Below, in pieces: positions 23,820 to 35,126 of a DNA stretch of 64,000 nt; within the stretch, counting starts at the first letter, position 1, and each line of letters begins with the position of its first letter. A program made the position numbers and the translations under genes. The DNA is from Cervus elaphus. Its lineage: Eukaryota > Chordata > Mammalia > Artiodactyla > Cervidae. The notes under the pieces were generated by a model, which saw only the letters and a list, made by a program, of their open reading frames with translations, made no database searches and had not been told where the DNA came from. The stretch covers positions 50,616,001-50,680,000 of the forward strand of contig NC_057835.1 in NCBI RefSeq assembly GCF_910594005.1. Direction: 5' to 3'.

Positions 23820-24230
23820 TTTTTAATATAAGATTTTTTATAAATTTACTTATTTTTGCTTGAAAGATAATTGCTTTGCAGTATTGCATTGGGTTCTACC
23901 AAACATCAACATGAATCAGCTATAGGTTTACCCATGTCCTCTCCCACTGGAACATCCCTCCCTCTTCCCTCCCCATCCCACCCCTCTAGGCTGTTACTGA
24001 GCCCCAGTGTGAGTTCCCCAAGCCATACAGAAAGTTCCCACTGGCTATCTATTTTACACATGGTAAGTGTGTTTGCATGTTACTCTCTCCACCCCCCTCC
24101 CACCCTCTCCTTCCCATTCCGGCTGTGTCCATTAGTCTGTTGTCCGTGTCTTTGTCTCCACTGGTGCTCTGCATGTAGGTTCATCAGTACCATCTTTCTA
24201 GATTTCATATATATGCCTTAGTATATGATA
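23820..24230 (-). mobile_element. artiodactyl L1 3' end, antisense
   Basis: Antisense L1 3' UTR: gataattgctttgcagtatt, then acatgaatcagctataggtt, then a C-rich part and ccatacagaaagttcccact, finishing at atatgccttagtatatga. It lies inside an L2, so it is younger than that L2. Confidence 0.85.
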
Positions 24231-24271
24231 ATTAAATGCAAGAATCTGATCATGTGGTACCCTGCTGGAAA

Positions 24272-24487
24272 ATAAAAGTGAAAGTGTTAGTTGCTCAGTT
24301 GTGTGTCTGACTCCTTGTGATCCTGTGGACTGTAGACCATCAGGCTTCTCTGTCCATGGAATTCTCCAGGTAAGAATACTGGAGTTGGGTTGCCATTTCC
24401 TTCTCCAAGGGATCTTCCCAACCCAGGATCAAACCTGGGTCTTCTGCTTTTCAGGCAGATTCTTTACTGTCTGAGCCACCATGGAAG
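24272..24487 (-). mobile_element. Bov-tA SINE, antisense, with TSD
   Basis: gtgttagttgctcagttgtg opens the BovA body and actgtctgagccaccatgga closes the head. A 12-bp duplicate with one mismatch, ccctgctg(g/c)aaa, lies at 24260-24271 and 24488-24499, and both copies read as L2 sequence. Confidence 0.93.
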
Positions 24488-24770
24488 CCCTGCTGCAAAC
24501 CTTACTGTAAATCCCCATCATCTTCAGGATGTATTCCAAATACTTAACATGGGGCAAATAGCTTTTTATGTGCTTTCCTTGCCAGTTTTCCAGCCTCATC
24601 TCTACCACTGCCTACAAACGCGACTGCTATCATGGAGCCTAGTTCTCTCGCCATACCATGCCCTCTTGTACCTGAAACACCTCTGACTGAAATGCATGTT
24701 GCCAAATTTCTGCTAGCTCTTACATTTCCTTCCAGAGCCACCTCAAATCTGTGTCACCTCTTCATAGTCA

Positions 24771-25407
24771 GTGAAAAAAGTATGGTGAAGATTCACGAGT
24801 AAATATTTAGATCAGTTAAAATGAATATTAACATTAGCCTGTTTCCATACTGTACTTTAATTCTCCTTTTACACTAAGCTTCCTGTAAAAGCCTAAATTT
24901 TTGTGTCAGTCTGGACAGATAGATGGGGTGATGTGTCCCATGACCATGACAGAAACTACAACCACTAAGACAAAGCCCAAACCAGAAAAAAAAAGAAAAA
25001 AGAAGAAAACAGGAATAAATGAAAAGAAAAATTACAATTCCCTAGGAATTCTCAGAGAGATGATGTAACCCTGGGATTTTTTTTTTTTTTTATGGTATAT
25101 ATCATGGGAAACGACATCTTGCTATTTGAAGAATAAAAGAAAAGAATGACCCCGACATGCAGAGGACTTGGGATACACAGTGGCAGACGTTTGGCTGACA
25201 AACCAACCTGTCTATCAATCCATCTGTCCCCTCTCCTTTAGTTATCAGTGTCTTTGTTTAATATCTGATGGAAGGGGCACTCGTGGCAAATTTAGTTTTT
25301 CTCCTGTGATTTAGGAGTAGTTGAAAAGAGGATTTGTTCTCAGTGCTGAAGCCTTTGTCTTTGGTGATATCTAAACTTTCCATGCTAACCCCAAAGAGTC
25401 TTCCAAT
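24771..25407. other. unassigned non-coding DNA
   Basis: An A-rich patch at 24978-25010 and a T run at 25078-25091. Nothing else recognised. Confidence 0.45.
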
Positions 25408-25632
25408 GTGTGCGTGCCTGTGAGCTCAGTAGCTTTAGTCGTGTCCAACTCTTTGTGACCTCACAGACTGTAACCCACCAGCCTCCTCTGTCCGTGGGAT
25501 TCTCCAGGCAAGAATACTGCAGTGGGTGGCCATGCCCTCCTCCAGGGGATCTTCCCAACCCAGGGATGGAACCCGTGTCTCGCGTGGCAGGTTGTAGGCA
25601 GGTTCTTTACTGCTGAGTCACTGGGGAATCCC
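25408..25632 (-). mobile_element. Bov-tA SINE, antisense
   Basis: gtgagctcagtagctttagt opens it, followed by ctgcagtgggtggccatgcc and the head end actgctgagtcactggggaa. It is diverged from the other copies at several bases. Confidence 0.92.
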
Positions 25633-26980
25633 AGTGACTTCCCGTTTCAGCCCAGAGGCATGGATTCTCTCCTTGTCCTAGCCTCTATCCCATCGTGTTC
25701 CCCATTCCCCTAGCTTGTGGGACTACCTGCTCCAAAATTTTCTTCTTAGTTAACCAGAAGCAGACCAACCAAAGAAGTTTCCCATATGATATTCTTCTAA
25801 GTGAATGAACAGGCTTAAGATGATGTTTATTTTTGTTGTTAAAATTTCGGAATCATTAACCAGTGTTGGAAAAGCAATAGGGAAACAGACACCCCTAGAC
25901 TCCAGTGTTGAGAGGGTAAATTAGGAAAACTTTTTGGAAGAAAGTTACAATATGCCAAAGCTCTTTCATGCTCTAGAATTTATCTTCATCGTCCACAATA
26001 ATTATCTCATCAAGTTGTTCATTGCTTGTTGATTTTAGCAGTGAATACTGCAAAACCCCTAAGTGTTAAAGTAGGATATGAGTGCAATAAATATTGACAC
26101 TGCTATACTATGGAAAATTTGCACCTATTTTAAAATGATGTTCAATGACAGAAAAAATTTGAGATGATACACTCAAAATATGAACTTTTTTATTGCTTGG
26201 TGAAGTGTCTATTCTATTTACATATGTGTATTTTTTAATTTTTAAAAAAGATGAACCAATATTACCTAAAAATATCCTTAAAATTTGCCTGAGGAGTTTA
26301 GGGAAAATAAAATTCATGGTAGTGCTGTGGAAAGTGGAGCCAGGTAGAAGTAGACCTTGGAAGAGGAAGAAGGGCTGGGTTTGGTTTCCCTGTTAACTTC
26401 CCCAGCTACATTCATATTCACAAGGCATGACACCATCAGGCCAGATTTATACATCACAACGTAAGTAAGTAAGTAAGTAGCTAAAAAGTTAGAGAACTAT
26501 CTGTTCTATAAAGACAGAGAAGAGGGGAAGTGGTTTACTCCAAACCCCTTCGGTGCTGATAATAGTATTCATGAGCAGAGTGCTAATCTATGATTCAACC
26601 TTGGCTCAGTTTTATGTTCCTTGTATACAAGAGTTTGTTTTTTATAGTCATCAAGCTGAGGATTTGCCATCATCTGCCTATACATGGTTTGTGGAAATTT
26701 AATTCTGTCACAGTGTATTAAAGACATATACCAAATATCTTGTCCAAATGTTGCATCCATGTGAGCAGACTAATAATACCAAAGATCTAAGGGTTTTATG
26801 AAGTTTTATTAAGGTTGAGTTTAAGCATTACACTATAACATGAAGATGATCCATTGCAAACTAAGCATTTGACCATGCTGTCCAAAGTTACTATCTGCCC
26901 TCCAGTAAAAATGCCTAAGAGACTATAGAAAAAATAATTCACTAAAAGAGTAGACTACAAGCATCCCATTGGATGAACCT
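25633..26980. other. unassigned non-coding DNA
   Basis: No interspersed repeat is recognised. It contains the tetranucleotide repeat at 26461. Confidence 0.45.
26461..26479. repeat. (GTAA)n microsatellite
   Basis: Just under five perfect units. Confidence 0.9.
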
Positions 26981-26992
26981 GAGAGATAATAG

Positions 26993-27212
26993 GGCTTCCC
27001 AGATGGCACAGTGGTAAAGAACCTGCCTGCCAATGCAGGAGACAAAAGAGACACAGTTTTGATCCCCACGTCAGGAAGATCCTCTGGTGAAGGGCATGGA
27101 AACCCACTCCATTCTTGCCTGGAGAATCTCACGGACAGAGGAGCCTGGCGGGCTACAGTTCACAGGGTCACAAAGAGTTGGACATGACTGAAGTGGTGTA
27201 GCATGCTAACAC
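26993..27212 (+). mobile_element. Bov-tA SINE with TSD
   Basis: Head ggcttcccagatggcacagt with the extended gcaggagacaaaagagacac form, then the BovA body to gacatgactgaagtgg. Duplicates gagagata(a/g)ta lie at 26981-26991 and 27213-27223. Confidence 0.93.
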
Positions 27213-27747
27213 GAGAGATAGTATGGAATAGATTTTAGTGACAAAAAGTACGAAGGAAACATAGCTGAAGCTACTATTGGAACTTCTTTTTTGGGGGCCA
27301 CTATTAGAATCTTTTGTGCCCTGGAAGTCACTTCATTAAAAAATCTTAAAAGTTTTTAATCTTAATGATACCTTTAGTCAAAGAGATTTAAAATGTAAAC
27401 ATCTTCTTAAGGTGGCTAATCACTGACAGTGTTTATGAGTGAATCATGGTTTTGAAATTTGGTATACTTAAGAGCCTCTTGATGAAAGTGAAAGAGGAGA
27501 GTGAAAAAGCTGGCTTAAAACTCAACATTCAAAAAACTAAGATCACGGCATCCAGTCCCATCACTTCATAGCAAATAGATGGGGAAACAGTGGAAATGAT
27601 GAGAGACTATTTTCGGGGGCTCCAAAATCACTGCAGTTGGTGACTGCAGCCATGAAATTTAAAAGACGCTTGCTCCTTGGAAGAAAAGCTATGACCAACT
27701 TAGCGTATTAAAAAGCAGAGACATTACTTTACCAACAATGGTCTTTC

Positions 27748-28422
27748 TTTTTTTTTTTTTTTTATTAGTTGGAGGCTAATTACTTCACAACATTTCAGTG
27801 GGTTTTGTCATACATTGATATGAATCAGCCATAGAGTTACACGTATTCCCCATCCCGATCCCCCCTCCCACCCCCCTCTCCACCCGATTCCTCTGGGTCT
27901 TCCCAGTGCACCAGGCCCGAGCACTTGTCTCATGCATCCCACCTGGGCTGGTGATCTGTTTCACCATAGATAGTATACATGCTGTTCTTTTGGAATATCC
28001 CACCCTCACATTCTCCCACAGAGTTCAAAAGTCTGTTCTGTATTTCTGTGTCTCTTTTTCTGTTTTGCATATAGGGTTATCGTTACCGTCTTTCTAAATT
28101 CCATATATATGTGTTAGTATGCTGTAATGTTCTTTATCTTTCTGGCTTACTTCACTCTGTATAAGGGGCTCCAGTTTCATCCATCTCATTAGGACTGATT
28201 CAAATGAATTCTTTTTAACAGCTGAGTAATATTCCATGGTGTATATGCACCACAGCTTCCTTATCCATTCATCTGCTGATGGGCATCTAGGTTGCTTCCA
28301 TGTCTTGGCTATTATAAACAGTGCTGCGATGAACATTGGGGTGCATGTGTCTCTTTCAGATCTGGTTTCCTCAGTGTGTATGCCCAGAAGTGGGATTGCT
28401 GGGTCATATGGCAGTTCTATTT
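27748..28422 (-). mobile_element. L1 3' part, antisense, inside BovB
   Basis: A poly-T start at 27748-27763 leads to attagttggaggctaattac and gatatgaatcagccatagag (3' UTR), then ORF2 C-terminal sequence, truncated near tcatatggcagttctatttc. A short imperfect duplication (ctttct/ccttct) flanks it. The size, ~675 bp, and clean BovB joins show one target-primed insertion. Confidence 0.92.
28094..28336 (-). pseudogene. L1 ORF2 C-terminal remnant
   Basis: Eighty codons corresponding to the C-terminal end of L1 ORF2p, with a recognisable IYTMEYYSAVKKNSF segment and SEVSQKDKEHY. The endonuclease and reverse-transcriptase domains are absent because the insertion is 5'-truncated. No function is expected. 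Confidence 0.85.
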
Positions 28423-29524
28423 CCTTCTATAGTCAAGGCTATGGTTTTTCCAGTAGTCATGTATGGATGTGAGTGTTGGACTATAAAGAAAGCTGAGTGC
28501 CAAAGAATTGATGCTCTTGAACTGTGGTGTTGGAGAAGACTCTTGAGAGTCTCTTGGACTGCAAGGAGATCCAACCAGTCCATCCTAAAGGAAATCAGTC
28601 CTGAATATTCACTGGAAGGGCTGATGCTGAAGCTGAAACTCACAATACCTCAGCCACCTGATGCTAAGAACCGACTCACTGGAAAAGACCTCGATGCTGG
28701 GAAAGATTGAAGGTGGGAGTAGTAGGGATGACGGAGGATGAGAAGATTGGATGGCATCACTGACTTGATGGACATGAGTTCGAGTGAGCTCCGGAAGTTG
28801 ATCATGGGCAGGGAAGCCCAGCATGTAACAGTCCATGGGGTCGCAAAAAGTCAGACACAACTGAGTGACTGAACTGAACTGAATATCGGATGAAATTCCC
28901 TGTATGATGGCAAGTACCCATTCTACTTCAAGTTACATAACCTTGATCTCAGAAAACTAGTAAATGAAACTATATATAGAAAAGAATACACAGAGAGAGG
29001 CTTCACGTGTGATATTTTGAAAGAGTACAATTATAATATGTCTCAGTGTCAAGTCTGCACTTAACCTCAGTTTCTTTTTATACACAAATATGATAAAAGA
29101 TCCAAGTATATAATGTCTTGGCAAAATTTAGAAGGGAATATCTGGATCAAAAACCTCATAACCATATTTCATTTGATTTCACACCCATGAAACACTGGTT
29201 CTGAAACCACACACAATTACCAGAGATCTGCTATACCAGAGATCTGCTATGCCTTCGAGATAAGTTTTCAGCAGTTGCTAAAACTTATATATGCTAATAA
29301 AGGAACCTGTGATCCCCCTGGCTTGCAGCATGTTTACTGGAAATATTTTTAGAGCACAAAGAGAAAGGCTGAAAGTATTTTTTGTATTGTCTGCTCCTGT
29401 TTCTTTAGAGTCCTGGGCACATTTCACTGTCTTATTGTGTGCATTTGTGTGTATGTATCATGCTTGGAGATTTACAAAATAGTTTTCTTGCTGCTCGAGC
29501 CTTGTATTTATTACTTTGGATGAC

Positions 29525-29610
29525 AGAGAAGGAGGGAGAGGGGGCAGAGCCAGAGAAAGCGGGAAAAGGAGAGAAAAGAAAGAGAGCAGAAAGGAAAGGA
29601 AAGATAGGGA
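29525..29610. repeat. GA-rich purine tract
   Basis: About 86 bases almost entirely A and G, with interspersed C at a few positions. Confidence 0.8.
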
Positions 29611-30782
29611 TGCCCATTTAGAAAAATAATTCTTTTGGGAGTGACTTGTTTGAAACTTTTACCATCAGTTTAGGATCGGTGATAAAGTGGTCAAAGAACT
29701 ATAAAGTCAAAGATGCCTTGCTATTCAAGGTTTTTTTTTCTTTACACTATTATATAATAGTTATTATATAATAGTGAAATGAGCACAAAGACCTGCAAAA
29801 AATAAAATAATAATTGTAATACTATATTTGGATAAGCACCCATGAGTCCTAAGGTCTCTTAGTAAATAATTATCCAAGAATATTATGCTAAAAATAAAGC
29901 AAGGCCCATGAAAATTGTGCCATCGTAAACCTGATAAAAAGTGAGTCAAATATTCATTTAATATAAAATGTTTGTATATTTCTCAACATTATAATGATAG
30001 GCATAATCTTCCCCTCAGCTTTATAAAATAATAGAAATGGACATTTGCCAAAAGCTCTCCAAAGGTTACTTTTTTCTTTTTCCTTCTCTGTTCAATGTTC
30101 TCAGTCCCTTCCTGCTCTGTCACCAATCAGGCAAACTTACATTTAGACCAGAGAAAGGACTACTCCTTTTCTTTTCCCACACTTGGAAAAAGGGAAGCAT
30201 TTGTCGTTTCTACCCACTCCTTCTCCCTTCTCCCTTAGTTTTGCTATAAGGGTGTTTTTGTTTTTGTTTTTTTGGATCAGGGGGTGAGGGTATGTGTATG
30301 TTAAAGTCAGGGGCATCTGTTAAAAGTGAGGCATCTGGTTACTCGAAGATCAAAACCAAATCTTTTGGTCTCATGTGAAGAGCTATGCAGTTTGGGATGC
30401 ACTGTCCTTAATTCAATTACAGTCCTCTTTTTATTTATTTATTTTTCTTAAATCGAAGGCAGAGTACAACACAAGACAGACAGAGGAAAGAAAATAACAA
30501 AGGGAAGATCATACTTTGTAGGCTTTCAAGACTTTTTTCCCCCAAGCTTCAAATCAAGACCCACTCTAGCTCTATGCAGACAGCTGAAGTCAATTTCACA
30601 CAGTTACTGGGAACCGGATTCTTTGTTACCAGGGGCGGCATCCACAACTACTAAATCTGATGTTTACAGCCTTGTTCCACCCTCTTTAAATTTTCAAATA
30701 CCCCTGCAGTTCCCCAAATGAATTGTTCCTAGGCATCAGACAGGCAGAATCTAAACCCTTATTTACTTCCATTGTTTGATTT

Positions 30783-30797
30783 CCCCCCCCCCCCCCC
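30783..30797. repeat. C15 homopolymer
   Basis: Fifteen uninterrupted C residues, so a G15 run on the other strand. It is the longest G/C homopolymer seen in the window. Confidence 0.9.
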
Positions 30798-31279
30798 GTA
30801 AGTGGCTAATTCTTTATTGGCTCTCAACCACCTGACTCTGTTTAGGTTGATAATAGGTATTTCCCTTGGTAGCCTACCTTTCAAAACCTTTCTGACACCT
30901 TCCACAGAAAAAGATGCTTAACTTGTTGGACAGTTTCACTTTGTTTTTAAAGGCAAAGCTACAAAATCCTAATCACTCATGCTAAACTCTTGACATGTTC
31001 CCTGTACTTATTTTGGAGGGGGAGTAGAACCCATTTGAAGGTATTTGAACACAGACACAGGGGATTTTATTCAAAAAGATTGATTAGATACTATTCTCTA
31101 GGTCTGCAAATGTTTTCAATTGTATACTCCATAAGTAAAGACATTTTGGCATCCTATAATGTATATTCATTTATTTTTATGTTATATACATGTACATCTA
31201 TATAAAATACTATAAACCATTTATTGAAATAGAAACTGATGTTATACATATATAGTGATATATGTGTATATACATATAT

Positions 31280-31480
31280 CATTGGCAGTGTTACAGACTC
31301 TGTTTGCAATGCAGGAGACATGGGTTTGATCCCTGTGTCAGGAAGATCCCCTGGAGGAGGAAATGGCAACACACTCCAGTATTCGTGCCTGGAAAATTCC
31401 ATGGACAGAGGAACCTGGCAGGTTACATACAGTCCATAGGGTCTGAAGAGCTGGACATGAGTGAACGACTGAGTATGCAC
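31280..31480 (+). mobile_element. Bov-tA SINE, left half of an inverted pair
   Basis: A short head (cagactctgtttgcaatgca; gggtttgatccctgtgtcag) is followed by the BovA body (aggaaatggcaacacactcc; gtgaacgactgagtatgcac). It faces the antisense copy that starts 17 bp later. Confidence 0.92.
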
Positions 31481-31496
31481 ACATATATACACGTGT

Positions 31497-31707
31497 GAGT
31501 ATTAGTTAGTCATGTCTGACTGTTCAAGACCCCTTGGACTGTAGCCTGCCAGGCTCCTCCATCCATGGGATTTTCCAGGCAAGAATACTGGAGTGGATTG
31601 CCATTTCCTTCTCTAGGGGATCTTCCTGACCCAGGGATCGAATCTGGGTCTCCCTCGTTGCAGGCACACTCTTCACTCTTTACCTTCTGAGCTACCAGGG
31701 AAGCCCA
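31497..31707 (-). mobile_element. Bov-tA SINE, right half of an inverted pair
   Basis: gttagtcatgtctgactgtt opens the antisense body and ttctgagctaccagggaagc closes the head. With the preceding element it forms a tail-to-tail inverted repeat of ~200-bp arms. Confidence 0.92.
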
Positions 31708-31730
31708 TGAATATAAGAATATGTATACAC

Positions 31731-31782
31731 GTGCACACACACATGTGTGTGTGTGTCTGTACGTATTTTTATATATATATAT
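31731..31782. repeat. CA/TG and AT simple repeats
   Basis: A (CA)n to (TG)n alternation, then (AT)n, directly beside the SINE tRNA-like head. Confidence 0.85.
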
Positions 31783-31786
31783 TTTT

Positions 31787-32565
31787 AGACAAATTCTAGT
31801 CATTTTTTTGTTGTCTGTACATGTCCCTCAGGTAAGAACATGCCACTTTGGAAGCCATTGCTTAGTCCAGCAGTTTTTCAACTTCATCTTCTTTAGACAT
31901 AGATTCCTAAGCCTATCACAGAGCTTCTGAGTCAGGAGATCTGAAGTCATACCCCTAAATTTCTACAAACCTTTCCATTGCTGGCCATACTCTGGACAAT
32001 ACAGTTCTGATGTATAGAACAATTTCATGATTGGACAATTCCAGGTCCAGATTCATTTTTTAACGTAATCCTTTATAGAAACTCAAAATGTAAGGCTTCA
32101 ATCTGTTTGACCCAGATTGTATTTATCAACTCACAGTGATTTTCCTCTCCCCTGCTACTTGTTCACATAGCTAAATAAATATGTATTAAAACTTCCCTAA
32201 CTCAGACCAATTGAAGGAAAGACCATCTGAATTCAGTGAAAGATGCTTCTTTAAATGCAACTTTACTGCTCATGACCACATCAACTGACTAGAGGCAACT
32301 GTCATGGAAAGGTTATCTGGAAATAACCTGCAGATATATGAATTAGATTAAAGTGTAATGAATAGCATAGTATTTAAATTCAATTTGGTGCCTTCCAAAT
32401 ACATTGACAAGATTTTGACCTTAGTAAGTTCAGTATTCTGTGAAATACTATTTACGTTTCCTGGGAACTTGCTCACACAATCAGTTTACTTAGTAAACTT
32501 TTAGGTCAAGGACAAGGAAAATGAAAGCCTCATAGATGTGGCTGAGATTCTACACAAGTCCTGGG
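31787..32565. other. unassigned non-coding DNA
   Basis: Nothing recognised. Confidence 0.45.
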
Positions 32566-32578
32566 CTAGTGAAACTTC

Positions 32579-32777
32579 CCTGGTGGCTCAGATGGTAAAG
32601 AAATGGTCTACAATGTGGGAGACCTGATTTCGATCCCTGGGTTGGGAAGTTCCCCTAGAGAAGGGAATGGCAACCCATTACAGTATTCTTGCCTCGAGAA
32701 CCCCTTGAACATAGGAGCCCAGCAGCCTGCAGGCCATGGGGTTACAAAGAGTCAGACACGACTACATGACTAACACA
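32579..32777 (+). mobile_element. Bov-tA SINE with perfect 13-bp TSD
   Basis: Head ctggtggctcagatggtaaa, body aatggcaacccattacagta, end gacacgactacatgactaac. The duplicate ctagtgaaacttc lies at 32566-32578 and 32778-32790 with no mismatch, although the SINE body itself has several substitutions. Confidence 0.94.
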
Positions 32778-32884
32778 CTAGTGAAACTTCAGGCTACTTT
32801 TGATAAAGTGAACATGTGTAAATTTTATATGTCCTGCAATTTGGTAGAAGAGCATTTCTGTGCTAAAAATAATCTACTTGGTGA

Positions 32885-32975
32885 TCCATACATTCATTTA
32901 TTGAACAAAATGTTGTAATACCTATAAAGTGCCAGATACTATACTGTGCAGTTATGATGGAGCCATAACTGACTT
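32885..32975 (-). mobile_element. L2 or MIR terminus, antisense
   Basis: tacattcatttattgaacaa then aagtgccagatactatactg is the reversed 3' end shared in style by L2 and MIR elements. Confidence 0.45.
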
Positions 32976-33813
32976 CACAAATACGTGTAAAATTTAACTG
33001 TTAAATGAGCTGAAAGGCGAAGGGCATGATTCTAGGTCAGTGCCATAGGGGGAAATCATGGTCTCAGGGGAAAATATACAATTTCTTTCTAACCTAGTGA
33101 TTTACTTTTCAATATTTGCTTTATGGATGTTTCAAAGATTATTAATATAGGACCAAATAACAAATCATCAGACCAAAGACCCCTGGAAGTTGGTTCCTAA
33201 ATGTGGGAGTTGGCAGGAATTAATAATATTGCAATGGAGTAGGCTAGGAAGCCTATCTATGGGATAGGCTGGAAATTTGGGGCCAACAATTGACTGATTG
33301 TATTTAGTTTACTTATTGAATAAAACCTTTCAAGAATGGCATTGAGTAACTTCCTTGCCAGGCAGATCTTGAGTTTCATGGCTGTTATTACCAGATCTGC
33401 CAAACTTTTTTCTGAGTGACTGTGCCTTGCCAATTTCTCAATTAAGTGAACTGTCCTCACCATTTTGAAAGGTCTGCTGTTCTTAGCATCCCTTTCCTAG
33501 TCCTCATTCCAGTGAAGTCCTCATCCTACATGTAAAAAACTCTTAAGGATTCTTTAGGTTTTAGCCTATTACATGCACAGAAGGCATTATTAACTACACT
33601 TAATAACAGGGTAACATTTTCATACTAATCAGAGACTTGCTGGCTTTAATTACTACATACTATTCTGTGGAAGAGAAGAGAAAACACTCAAACAAATTTT
33701 ATAATAAGATGTTAGCAGGAGTGCACTAAGTGTTTCATTCTTAGCTGTTGGTCTACTAGTAAAATAGGTTTTTTCTGGGTATCTTGACAATATTTTAATT
33801 TGTATTTTAAATC
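32976..33813. other. unassigned non-coding DNA
   Basis: Nothing recognised. Confidence 0.45.
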
Positions 33814-33824
33814 AGAACTCTGTG

Positions 33825-33957
33825 TGGGGGAGTTCCTTTGTGGTCCAGTGGCAAAGACTCTGAGCTCCCAATGCAGGGGACCCAGGTTCGATTCCTGGTT
33901 GGGGAACTAGATCTCAAGACCTGGTGCAGCCCAATAAATAAGTAAATATATTAAAAA
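33825..33957 (+). mobile_element. CHR-type SINE, sense, with TSD
   Basis: agttcctttgtggtccagtg, then cccaatgcaggggacccagg and gttcgattcctggttgggga, ending in an aataaataagtaaat tail. Duplicates agaactc(t/a)gtg lie at 33814-33824 and 33958-33968. Confidence 0.87.
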
Positions 33958-33968
33958 AGAACTCAGTG

Positions 33969-35126
33969 CAGGACTTTTCCTGCTGAAATAGGATTCTCTT
34001 TTTCCACCATCTTGCAAGAAGAAACACATACTAATGTTGCTTCTTTAAGGGAAACTGCATTTAAAAAAATATTTGGAGAGTATGGTGTATGCTTTAAACC
34101 CTGTCTCTTTCTGATTCCTAGGTCAAGGTCATGTTGTTATGATGACTCCTCAGGTTAAGTAATACCCATCATGATAGAGATTAGCAAGTCTACTCAAAAC
34201 AAAGGGAATATAATAAAGCCTGATTAATAATGGAGCAGACTTTGGTTTCTCTTGCTATTTCTCCTTGCCTCCAGTCTATTTGGGGAAAGTGAAAGGTGAC
34301 ATCTTTCAGGAAGCCTTACTAGAAAGACTGTCTTAATTCTGAGGTGTAACTTCTAGATGGTTCCAAACAAATACTGTTCTGATACCACATCATTAGCTTT
34401 TTTTTTTTTCTAATTTAATTCACTCTAAAAAGAAATTTTCTAGTTGTTTATGGTTTTTCCCTAACTGATAATAGATTCTTAAGTTATTGTAATCTATTAA
34501 AATTTTTGGTAGAAATCGAAGTTCCTATAGATTTTCATCAATGGAGCTATTCTTTACGCCCCAAACCACACAGCGAATAGTGTTGTGGCTCAGGAATTCA
34601 AAACTGTGTTCATACGGGTGATGCCACTCTACTGTACTTAAAAACAATGTGCATTTGCTAATTATCACAGCAAGGTTGTAAAGAAAAAAGAAAAAATGAC
34701 ACTTTTATGTTTACTAGTCTCTTACCTTTGGACAATGAGATACCATAACTGATGACTGACCAATTGAAATATTAATGCTATAACTTCATACCTCACTATT
34801 TACTTCACTTTCTTTAAAACTTGGAGATTAAACTTAAGAAAAAACAGCTAATAAGGACTAACTATTTTCTTAGAGCTGTGCTAAATTATAGAAAAGAAAG
34901 GAAAACAAAAAAAAAAGTGTCATTGACGAAGCAAATCATGAACTCACCCAAAAAAAAGAGAGTGCTAAAAAACATCAGCAATTTGAGGAGCAAATATCAA
35001 GTGATCCAAGAATATGAACAATAACCATGATTAAAATTCACCTAATGCTTGAGGTACTGCAAGAAATAGGTTATTGGCCTGGCTTTGCAGGTTTGTAGGG
35101 CCTCTGTTAGATTTCACATTTACTTT
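33969..35126. other. unassigned AT-rich DNA
   Basis: No repeat family recognised. A 67-codon lysine-rich open frame at 34,821-35,024 reflects A-rich sequence, not a gene. Confidence 0.45.

Larger units (their letters stand above)
23635..24770 (+). mobile_element. L2 LINE remnant, split by an L1 and a Bov-tA
   Basis: Before the L1: gttgtcctccacaccctgct and actatggcagtagcttcttt. After it: aatgcaagaatctgatcatg, tattccaaatacttaacatg, ccagcctcatctctaccact and ccataccatgccctcttgta. These are consecutive sense L2 coding-end segments. Two later elements interrupt the copy: the L1 at 23820-24230 and the Bov-tA at 24272-24487. Confidence 0.65.
27471..28883 (+). mobile_element. BovB LINE 3' part, interrupted by an antisense L1
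   Basis: The first part, 27471-27747, covers BovB coding text from just after the reverse transcriptase (agagcctcttgatgaaagtg; aactcaacattcaaaaaact). The second part, 28423-28883, resumes at agtcaaggctatggtttttc and ends in gaactgaactgaa. The interruption is exactly one L1. Several stops and indels disrupt the frame (for example around 27,570). Confidence 0.93.
28884..31279. other. unassigned non-coding DNA with low-complexity patches
   Basis: No interspersed repeat is recognised over 2.4 kb. Notable are a 16-bp tandem duplication at 29219-29250, a purine tract at 29525-29610, repeated TATTATATAATA palindromes at 29749-29774 and a C15 run at 30783-30797. Confidence 0.45.

Noticed and set aside
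23871..24221. Pro/Ser-rich 116-codon frame as a gene
   Set aside because: It is the C-rich antisense 3' UTR of an artiodactyl L1.
28094..28336. 80-codon minus-strand frame as a host gene
   Set aside because: It is the C-terminal piece of L1 ORF2 within a 5'-truncated insertion.
34821..35024. Lysine-rich 67-codon frame as a small basic protein
   Set aside because: A-rich DNA gives AAA/AAG codons by composition alone. No start context or homologue recognised.
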